Positions 58,173 through 64,000 of a stretch of 64,000 nt of DNA are shown here, one piece after another (within the stretch, counting starts at the first letter, position 1; the number at the start of each line of letters is the position of its first letter). The notes below the pieces were generated by a model. The model saw only the letters and a list, made by a program, of their open reading frames with translations, was not told the DNA's origin and ran no database searches. The translations under genes and the position numbers were made by a program. Origin of the DNA: Flavisolibacter longurius (GTDB taxonomy: Bacteria > Bacteroidota > Bacteroidia > Chitinophagales > Chitinophagaceae); assembly GCA_013327885.1 (NCBI GenBank), contig JABUMY010000002.1:372001-436000 (forward strand). Reading direction: 5' to 3'.

Positions 58173-58877
58173 TTAAATGAGGTTGAACGCCTGGGCAAAC
58201 TTCATCAGGTCGAGGGTAGAGTCGGCATTGAGCTTTGTGCGGATGTTGCGGCGATGGGTTTTTACCGTGGCTTCCGAAATAAACAGTTCATCGGCTATCT
58301 GTTGCGAGTTAAGGCCTTGTGCCAGGCAGCGCAGCACTTCTTTTTCGCGTTTGGAGAGGGAGGCGAACAAGCCGTGGTTTTGGCGGAGAAAGCTGTTCTC
58401 CTGTATCAGCCTTTCGATCTTGGGAGTAAAAAAATGCGTTGTATCGATGGGGAGCGCTGTTGTGATCCCTAACAATGGTTTGCCTTCCTTGTCCTGTAAA
58501 ATGATCTTGGAAGCGCTGGCAAACCAGCGAAACGGCTCGTTTTCGGAGGAGCGTACCTGTTGAAAATAGGTCACAATCTCATCAACCTTGTTACGGTGAA
58601 GCATACCCAAAATTTTGGGAACATAATTGGGCGTATCCTCCGGGTTGAAAAAACGCTTGTGGTAATCAAAGTGCGGCAGGCGGACCTCTTCCAGAGAAAC
58701 ATTCAGGTTTTGGCGTCCGCGTTCCGACAAATAAACGATGGAATCCGCAGGAAGATTATGGACAATGATCACCCCGGGAATGTCATGTTCCATCAGTTGA
58801 ATTGCTCTGATCTTTTCGTCGGCAGCCCGTTGCAGATCTTCGTCATCGGTATGCTGCAGCCATTTGGTTTCTTGCAT
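58173..58877 (-). CDS. PAS-like/LuxR-type transcriptional regulator
   Basis: 234 aa. N-terminal PAS-like sensory domain (about 15-150; IPGVIIVHNLPADSIVYLSE, VPKILGMLHRNKVDEIVTYF) and a C-terminal GerE HTH (about 168-230; LSKREKEVLRCLAQGLNSQQ, IADELFISEATVKTHRRNIR). No receiver domain, so the signal likely binds the PAS-like part. Convergent with the CHU_C gene; targets unknown. Confidence 0.88.
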   Translation of the reverse strand: MQETKWLQHTDDEDLQRAADEKIRAIQLMEHDIPGVIIVHNLPADSIVYLSERGRQNLNVSLEEVRLPHFDYHKRFFNPEDTPNYVPKILGMLHRNKVDEIVTYFQQVRSSENEPFRWFASASKIILQDKEGKPLLGITTALPIDTTHFFTPKIERLIQENSFLRQNHGLFASLSKREKEVLRCLAQGLNSQQIADELFISEATVKTHRRNIRTKLNADSTLDLMKFAQAFNLI

Positions 58878-58946
58878 GGGGGTATACCTACCAAATATAC
58901 TACATGCTGATTGACAACACCCTAGGGGAAGACACTTAGCAGCATA

Positions 58947-58975
58947 AAATTGCCCGCCGGTAAGACGGGCAATTT
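58947..58975. terminator. Possible terminator between the regulator promoter and S9 gene
   Basis: AAATTGCCCG / CGGGCAATTT, 10-bp stem with a 9-nt loop. No long U run, so strength is uncertain. It lies 22 bp after the prolyl oligopeptidase stop (minus). Confidence 0.55.
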
Positions 58976-58997
58976 AAATTGTATCAAACGGTATTGC

Positions 58998-61154
58998 TTA
59001 CAATACTTTTTTCGCTTCGGGTTTGCCGTTGCTGCTACCCGGAAAGGTTTCGCGGAAGTTCATTCCGGTGTTGCTCATGATAAAGCTCCACACATCGGCA
59101 GCGGCATCAATGGCTTTTGATGTGGGCAGACCGGCGCCGTGGCCAGCATTGGTTTCAATACGGATCAGCGCCGGGTTAGGACCGGCCGCCGCTTCCTGCA
59201 GGGCTGCAGCAAATTTGAAAGAGTGCGCCGGCACCACGCGGTCGTCATGATCGGAAGTGGTGACCATCGTCGCGGGATACGAAACGCCTTTTTTCAGGTT
59301 GTGCAGTGGCGAATATTTATACAGGTAAGGAAACTGGTCGGCGTTGTCGCTGCTGCCATACTCGCTGGCCCAGGCATAACCAATGGTAAAGCGGTGAAAA
59401 CGCAGCATGTCTAAAACTCCCACCCGGGGAATAGCCACTTTAAACAATTCCGGACGCTGCGTCATGGCAGCGCCTACCAAGAGGCCGCCGTTCGAGCCAC
59501 CGGTGATAGCCAGTTTGCCCGAATTGGTGTATTTGTTCGCCACCAGCCATTCTGCGGCAGCAATAAAATCGTCAAACACGTTCTGCTTGTTTTCCAGCAT
59601 GCCGGCACGGTGCCATTTTTCGCCGTACTCAATGCCGCCGCGTAATACCACATCGGCATATACGCCGCCCTGCTCCATAAAGAAGATGTTGGAAACGCTG
59701 AAGGCCGGTGTTTCATTCACATTAAAACCGCCATAGCCATACATCAAGGCCGGGTTTTGGCCGTTCAGCACCAGGCCTTTTTTGTGGGTGAGGAACATGG
59801 GCACTTTGGTGCCGTCCTTACTGGTAAAGAACACCTGCTTTACCTCGTAATCTTCGGGGTTGAATGTAACCTCCGCTTTTTTGTGCAGCGCTGTGGTGCC
59901 GGAGGTAATGTTGTATTTGAAAATAGACGTTGGATAATTGTACGAAGTGAAATAGTAGTAAAATTCTTTTTCGTCTTTTTTAGAGCCGAAGCCACCTGCA
60001 GAGCCAATGCCCGGGAGGGAGATTTCCCGAACCAGCTTTCCATCGTACGTGTACTGGTACACTTTGGTAGACGCATCTTTCAGGTAAGAAGCAAAGAGGT
60101 AGCCGCCGCCGGTGCCCACGCCCTGCAGCACGTTTTCTTTTTCCGGGATGATCTCTTTCCAGGCTTCTTTGGCAGGAGATTTTGGATCGATCAGCACCAG
60201 CTTGTAATTGGAAGCGCCGTCGTTAGTGCGAACCAGGAATTTATCACCAACATTGTCCACCACTCCTGCTTGTGCCCCGAAGCCTTCCACCAAAAAGGTG
60301 AAATCGCTTTGGTTGGCCTGCAGGTCTTTGATACGGATCTGCCGGCCGCTGCTCGAACCCTCATTGGAATACAGTACCAGGAAGCGGCCGTCTTCGGTTA
60401 CACCGGCCATGTTGAGGCGCTGCGGATGGTCGCGGTCTTCAAACACCAGCACATCCTCCGACTGCGGCGTACCGATCTTATGGTAATAAACGGAGTGATA
60501 AAGGTTCTTTCCTTTCAGCTTGTCTTCAGCTTTCGGCTCGGGGTAGCGACTGTAGAAAAAGCCTTCGTTGCCCTTCCAGGAAAAGCCTGTGAACTTCAGC
60601 CACTCTAGGCTGTCGGTGAGTTTTTCCTTGGTAACGGCATTCATTACGTGGGCTTGCTGCCAGTCGCTACCCGCCTTTTGAATGGCATAAACCAGCAGCT
60701 TTCCGTTTTTGGAAAATGCCGAGGAACCCAAGGAAACCGTTCCGTCTTCGGATAATTTATTCGGATCGAGAAACACTTCGGCTTTGCCGTTGATCTCTTT
60801 CTGACGATACCAAACGCTTTGGTTCTGCAAGCCGTCGTTCTTGGTAAAATACCAGTAATCGCCTTCCCTGAACGGAGCGCCGTAGCGGGTGTAGTTCCAC
60901 AGCTCCTGCAGACGCTTGCGCACCTTGTCGCGGTAGGGAATGGTGGAGAGATGATCCTGCGTCACTTTGTTCTGTGCTTTTACCCATGATTTGGTTTCCT
61001 CGCTGTTGTCGTCTTCGAGCCAGCGGTAAGGATCGGCTACGGTGGTGCCGTGGTAGTTGTCAACGGTATCTACTTTCCGCGTAGCGGGGTATTGAAACTG
61101 TGCGTCTGCTTGTTGAATTGTCAATATAGTCAATGCCAGTAAGGTTTTCTTCAT
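58998..61154 (-). CDS. Secreted prolyl oligopeptidase (S9A)
   Basis: 718 aa from MKKTLLALTILTIQQADAQ, a signal peptide that fixes the start; upstream codons are non-coding in character. Beta-propeller domain (about 70-430) and an alpha/beta hydrolase domain with the nucleophile Ser in ITGGSNGGLLVGAAM, Asp in TSDHDDRVVPAHSFK and His in ETNAGHGAGLPTSK. N-terminal YHGTTVADPYRWLEDDNSEE is a classic S9A motif. It cleaves after Pro in short peptides, probably in the periplasm. Downstream of the permease gene in the same direction (77-bp gap). Confidence 0.94.
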   Translation of the reverse strand: MKKTLLALTILTIQQADAQFQYPATRKVDTVDNYHGTTVADPYRWLEDDNSEETKSWVKAQNKVTQDHLSTIPYRDKVRKRLQELWNYTRYGAPFREGDYWYFTKNDGLQNQSVWYRQKEINGKAEVFLDPNKLSEDGTVSLGSSAFSKNGKLLVYAIQKAGSDWQQAHVMNAVTKEKLTDSLEWLKFTGFSWKGNEGFFYSRYPEPKAEDKLKGKNLYHSVYYHKIGTPQSEDVLVFEDRDHPQRLNMAGVTEDGRFLVLYSNEGSSSGRQIRIKDLQANQSDFTFLVEGFGAQAGVVDNVGDKFLVRTNDGASNYKLVLIDPKSPAKEAWKEIIPEKENVLQGVGTGGGYLFASYLKDASTKVYQYTYDGKLVREISLPGIGSAGGFGSKKDEKEFYYYFTSYNYPTSIFKYNITSGTTALHKKAEVTFNPEDYEVKQVFFTSKDGTKVPMFLTHKKGLVLNGQNPALMYGYGGFNVNETPAFSVSNIFFMEQGGVYADVVLRGGIEYGEKWHRAGMLENKQNVFDDFIAAAEWLVANKYTNSGKLAITGGSNGGLLVGAAMTQRPELFKVAIPRVGVLDMLRFHRFTIGYAWASEYGSSDNADQFPYLYKYSPLHNLKKGVSYPATMVTTSDHDDRVVPAHSFKFAAALQEAAAGPNPALIRIETNAGHGAGLPTSKAIDAAADVWSFIMSNTGMNFRETFPGSSNGKPEAKKVL

Positions 61155-61231
61155 GAAGAAAAATTTTATAAAGTAACTGAAAGGTGGAGGGGGATAAATA
61201 TACGGGGCGTTAAAGAATTGCAGAAAATCGG

Positions 61232-62428
61232 TTAGAAAATCTTTAGAATGGAAACGGCGCCCATATAGCTCATGACGGCTACCACCAGCCAGCCGGCCAC
61301 CTGCATCCACAGCGGGTGCCGGTAGTCGCCGACAATGGATCTACGGCGGGCTGCAAGGAGGATCAGCGCCAGGGCAATGGGGAGAATAAGACCGTTTACC
61401 GCACCGGCAAAAACCAGCAGGCTGACGGCCGGTTTTTCCTGCAAAAGAAAAAGAAGGGTGGACGTAAGAATAAACAGCGAAACCAGTAAGCGACTGCGCC
61501 TTTCAATGACGGGATGCAGGGTTTTGAAAAACGAGATCGTGGTATAAGAGGCACCGATCACGGAGGTGATGGCAGCGCACCACATGACAAACCCGAAAAA
61601 GCGATAGCCGATGGCACCGGCCGCCTGCTGGAAAACCGATGCTGCCGGGTTGTCGGCGGCCAGCCTGGCACCGCCCCACACCACGCCCAGCGCCGCAAAG
61701 AATAATACAAAGCGCATAATGGAGGTAATAAGGATACCGCTGACTGAGCTGCGGGTTACCTGCGGCAGCGATTCTTTCCCGGTGATGCCGGCATCCAGCA
61801 GGCGATGGGCACCGGCAAAAGAAATATAGCCGCCAACGGTGCCACCCACCAAGGTAATGATCTTTACCATGTCGATCCTTTCGGGCCAAATGGTTCGATA
61901 CAGGGCTTCGCCAACTGGTGGCCCTGAACTAACGGCAATGTACAGGGTAAAAAGGATCATAAGGAGGCCAAGCACCTTTACCAGCAGGTCGATGCCTTTG
62001 CCGGCTTCGCGGTACCAGAAGATTCCCAGGGAAAGCAGGCAGCTGATGATAGCCCCGGTTTTTACATCCATCCCTGTCAGGGCATGCAGGCCCAGCCCCG
62101 TGCCGCCAATGTTTCCAATGTTGAAAACGAGGCCGCCAAAGCCAATCAGAATGGCGAGGAAAAAGCCAAGCCCGGGAAGCATGCTGTTGGCAATGTCCTG
62201 TGCCCGGCTGTTGCTCACCGTGATAATACGCCAGATGTTGACCTGTGCGCCTATGTCGAGGAGGAGGGAAACAAGAATGACGAAACCAAAAGAGGTTAAG
62301 AGGTCTTGGGTAAATAGCGTGGTTTGGGTAAGAAAGCCCGGGCCGATAGCCGACGTGGCCATGAGAAAGGCGGCACCAAGGATGGCTGAATGCCGGCTTT
62401 TTACAGGCTTTTTCCTGGTGGAAGGCAT
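61232..62428 (-). CDS. Nramp-fold permease (YcsG-like) without metal-binding motifs
   Basis: 398 aa, about eleven transmembrane helices. Nramp-family core TSAIGPGFLTQTTLFTQDLL aligns with the TM1 region, but the DPGN metal site is replaced by TQDL. In TM6, GGTVGGYISFAGAHRLLDAG replaces the MPHNLYLHS-type motif. The usual metal-chelating Asp, Asn and Met are therefore missing. B. subtilis has an equally divergent Nramp relative (YcsG) beside the 5-oxoprolinase genes, and here the pxpA gene lies in the same operon (with a MazEF-like pair between them). Transport of an organic substrate such as 5-oxoproline is inference. Confidence 0.85.
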   Translation of the reverse strand: MPSTRKKPVKSRHSAILGAAFLMATSAIGPGFLTQTTLFTQDLLTSFGFVILVSLLLDIGAQVNIWRIITVSNSRAQDIANSMLPGLGFFLAILIGFGGLVFNIGNIGGTGLGLHALTGMDVKTGAIISCLLSLGIFWYREAGKGIDLLVKVLGLLMILFTLYIAVSSGPPVGEALYRTIWPERIDMVKIITLVGGTVGGYISFAGAHRLLDAGITGKESLPQVTRSSVSGILITSIMRFVLFFAALGVVWGGARLAADNPAASVFQQAAGAIGYRFFGFVMWCAAITSVIGASYTTISFFKTLHPVIERRSRLLVSLFILTSTLLFLLQEKPAVSLLVFAGAVNGLILPIALALILLAARRRSIVGDYRHPLWMQVAGWLVVAVMSYMGAVSILKIF

Positions 62429-62462
62429 GGCTGCGCAGGATTAAAAAACGTAAGGTAGGATA

Positions 62463-62813
62463 TTATGAAATGCCCAATTGAAATTTCAAAGCGTCCACAA
62501 TGGTGCGCTGAACAGTGCTATCGTTAACAGCACCATACCGTTTTACCAGTCGTCTTTTATCAAGGGTTCGGATCTGAAAGCAAAGGACGATCGACTCACT
62601 GGGTAAGCCGAAATCACCAGCTTTTAACAGCACCTCGTTAGGGTAAACTGTGCGGTTGTTTTTGCGGGTTGTCAGAGGCAGGATGTTGATGACAGGCAAA
62701 ACCTTGTTTGCATAATTTTCGCTGATGACTAATACTGGCCTTGTTTTTCCCTGTTCCGAGCCTATCACCGGGTCAAGGTCGGCAAGCCATATCTCCCATT
62801 TCAGGAAATTCAT
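62463..62813 (-). CDS. MazF/PemK-family mRNA interferase toxin
   Basis: 116 aa. MazF core EIWLADLDPVIGSEQGKTRP, VLVISENYANKVLPVINILP, with SIVLCFQIRTLDKRRLVKRY. The RP in KTRPVLVIS and the SH3-like barrel pattern are clear. Its gene overlaps the antitoxin gene by 4 bp and lies 34 bp before the permease gene, in the same operon as pxpA. MazF toxins cut RNA at short sequence motifs. Confidence 0.9.
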   Translation of the reverse strand: MNFLKWEIWLADLDPVIGSEQGKTRPVLVISENYANKVLPVINILPLTTRKNNRTVYPNEVLLKAGDFGLPSESIVLCFQIRTLDKRRLVKRYGAVNDSTVQRTIVDALKFQLGIS

Positions 62814-63040
62814 TCGTTTATTTGACTGTCGGAGTTTTCAAAATCTTCATTCACCGCCTGCAGATCGGCCAGAAAGTCTTCATCCTGCGAAGCTTTGTTC
62901 AACAAAGCTATTTTTGCATCCAACGTTTCGGGCACTTCTTCAATCACTACTTTTACCTGCTTACTGTTTTTTAAAGGAGAAGGAAGTTGTATCGTAAGCT
63001 CTCCGCCTGGCGGCACGTCCACAATTTGCTCTATTGACAT
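62810..63040 (-). CDS. Antitoxin of the MazF-like pair
   Basis: 76 aa. N-terminal short beta-type segment (EQIVDVPPGGELTIQLPSPL), then ARVVIE-like VKVVIEEVPETLD, and an acidic helical tail (ASQDEDFLADLQAVNEDFEN) that should wrap around MazF. Typical of antitoxins paired with MazF in this phylum. It starts 32 bp after the pxpA stop, in the same direction. Length is normal; no HTH. Confidence 0.8.
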   Translation of the reverse strand: MSIEQIVDVPPGGELTIQLPSPLKNSKQVKVVIEEVPETLDAKIALLNKASQDEDFLADLQAVNEDFENSDSQINE

Positions 63041-63072
63041 AAAAATGACTTTCCTCTAATGTAAGATATTTT

Positions 63073-63792
63073 CTAACGCAGCTTTTCCATTACAGCAAAC
63101 AAACGTTTTGCAAAAGGCAAAGCATAGGCCCCGTCGCCATGAATACAAACCGTATCGGCGGCAATGGGAATCTCTTTTCCGGAAAGGGTCGTTACACTTC
63201 CCTTCTCTATCATTTGCACGACCTGCGCCACTGCTTTTTCTTCTTCCTCAATCAGCGCACCAGGCATTGAACGCGGTGTAAGGGTTCCGTTATCCTGGTA
63301 AGTGCGATCGGCAAACACTTCGTTCCAGGCAATGAGTCCAAGCCGTTCTGCTTCGGTAATAGAAGCACTACCGCTCAAGCCAAACAACACAAGGGTTGCA
63401 TCAAAATCTTTCACCGCCTGCGCAACAGCGTTTGCCAGGGCCGCATCCCGTGCCGCCATGTTGTACAAGGCGCCGTGCAGCTTTACATGGTGCAGCGTGG
63501 CATCCGCAGCATCGGCAATTTTTTGGAAAAAGATTAATTGTTCGATTACCAGGTCGTAAACTTCCTGGGGCGTGGTTGTCATTTCTGTACGGCCGAAGTT
63601 TCTGCGGTCGGGAAAGGAAGGATGTGCCCCGATGTTGACACCGTGGGCTTTGGCGAGCAGGATGGTTGCTCTTGCTGTTTCTTCATCGCCAGCATGGGCA
63701 CCACAGGCAATGTTGGCTGATGTAATAAACGGCATGATGGCCTCGTCGTTGCCGATGCCCTCACCCATGTCGCAGTTGATATCAATGTGCAT
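63073..63792 (-). CDS. pxpA: 5-oxoprolinase subunit A (LamB/YcsF family)
   Basis: 239 aa, usual length. Family signature IDINCDMGEGIGNDEAIMPF, ANIACGAHAGDE, GVNIGAHPSFPDRRNFGRTE, KLHGALYN and ADRTYQDNGTLTPRSMPGAL. PxpA works with PxpB and PxpC to open 5-oxoproline to glutamate using ATP. It overlaps pxpC by 11 bp. Confidence 0.95.
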   Translation of the reverse strand: MHIDINCDMGEGIGNDEAIMPFITSANIACGAHAGDEETARATILLAKAHGVNIGAHPSFPDRRNFGRTEMTTTPQEVYDLVIEQLIFFQKIADAADATLHHVKLHGALYNMAARDAALANAVAQAVKDFDATLVLFGLSGSASITEAERLGLIAWNEVFADRTYQDNGTLTPRSMPGALIEEEEKAVAQVVQMIEKGSVTTLSGKEIPIAADTVCIHGDGAYALPFAKRLFAVMEKLR

Positions 63793-64000
63793 TTCGCCAG
63801 TTTTGCAACTTCAATTTACAGGTGTTCTGCAGGTCGTGTAAAGATTTTTGCAGACGAACCCATTTTGCTTCGGCCTTGTCTATTGTCGTAAAGGCAAACT
63901 GCAAGCTTTCACCAGCCCCCATCTGTGCCAGCCGCGGCAAGTGTGCCGAGATGACGCTGGCAATGCGTGGATAACCGCCGGTGGTTTGATGATCGGCCAT
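63782..64000 (-). CDS. pxpC: 5-oxoprolinase subunit C (biotin-dependent carboxyltransferase/KipA family), 3' part
   Basis: Only the last 72 codons lie in the window. ADHQTTGGYPRIASVISAHL, then PRLAQMGAGESLQFAF, is the C-terminal signature of KipA/PxpC proteins. The ATG at the window edge is internal; the gene starts further right, where pxpB is expected. Overlap with pxpA by 11 bp supports an operon. Confidence 0.9.
   Translation of the reverse strand: MADHQTTGGYPRIASVISAHLPRLAQMGAGESLQFAFTTIDKAEAKWVRLQKSLHDLQNTCKLKLQNWRNAH

Overview
The window comes from a Bacteroidota chromosome, probably a Chitinophagaceae-like member. The grounds are a SusC/SusD pair, a Bacteroidetes-type TonB, CarboxypepD_reg/beta-barrel outer-membrane proteins, a gliding-motility C-terminal (CHU_C) surface protein, DUF3127 and DUF5606 proteins, DUF418 proteins, and some start-proximal boxes that fit the phylum-specific -7 pattern TAnnTTTG. 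The rank below phylum is an inference. Gene density is high. Most genes look intact; only the two at the window edges are cut. No tRNA, rRNA, CRISPR array, transposase or prophage was seen.

Layout. 0-3 kb: end of a SusC transporter and its SusD lipoprotein, then TadA on the minus strand. 3.6-6.0 kb: minus-strand operon of an 87-aa protein, a 7-TM protein, a NarX-type kinase and a NarL-type regulator. 6.0-8.3 kb: orphan LuxR-type gene behind an iteron-like array, TonB, and a small hypothetical. 8.3-18.4 kb: secreted hydrolases and housekeeping genes (M48 protease behind a sigma-54-type promoter, polysaccharide deacetylase, M20 amidohydrolase overlapping a beta-lactamase-fold protein, ALDH, GNAT, GH25 lysozyme, SCO1 and Fur). 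18.5-25.8 kb: S9 peptidase, a small AT-rich accessory stretch (higBA, a DUF3127 protein with an SSB-like tail, a PIN toxin pair), M3 oligopeptidase and a DUF5606 protein. 26-37 kb: beta-barrel receptor, DUF4287/DUF5655 protein, DsbA-like protein, amidohydrolase, penicillin-acylase-type lipoprotein and two tandem DUF418 membrane proteins. 37-44 kb: DNA repair group polA, uvrB, recA, all minus strand. 44.7-58.9 kb: NlpE/COG3650-type lipoprotein, GYF_2 protein, four-helix-bundle protein, LytS/LytR pair, second beta-barrel receptor, PAP2 phosphatase, Crp/Fnr regulator, DODA-type dioxygenase, OM protein, CHU_C protein and a PAS/LuxR regulator. 59-64 kb: prolyl oligopeptidase and a 5-oxoprolinase group (pxpC-pxpA) whose minus-strand operon also carries a MazEF-like pair and an Nramp-like (YcsG-like) permease.

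The strongest unexplained signals are non-coding or contextual: (1) a dense array of CCG...CGG elements spaced 22-23 bp upstream of an orphan LuxR gene; (2) a near-perfect -24/-12 sigma-54 promoter in front of the M48 protease; (3) eight or more families of degenerate, word-like intergenic repeats that sit directly after stop codons, often as inverted pairs, and in two places supply the C-terminal codons of genes; (4) a toxin-antitoxin pair inside the 5-oxoprolinase operon together with an Nramp-fold permease that has lost the family's metal-binding motifs. No complete new defence system is visible.
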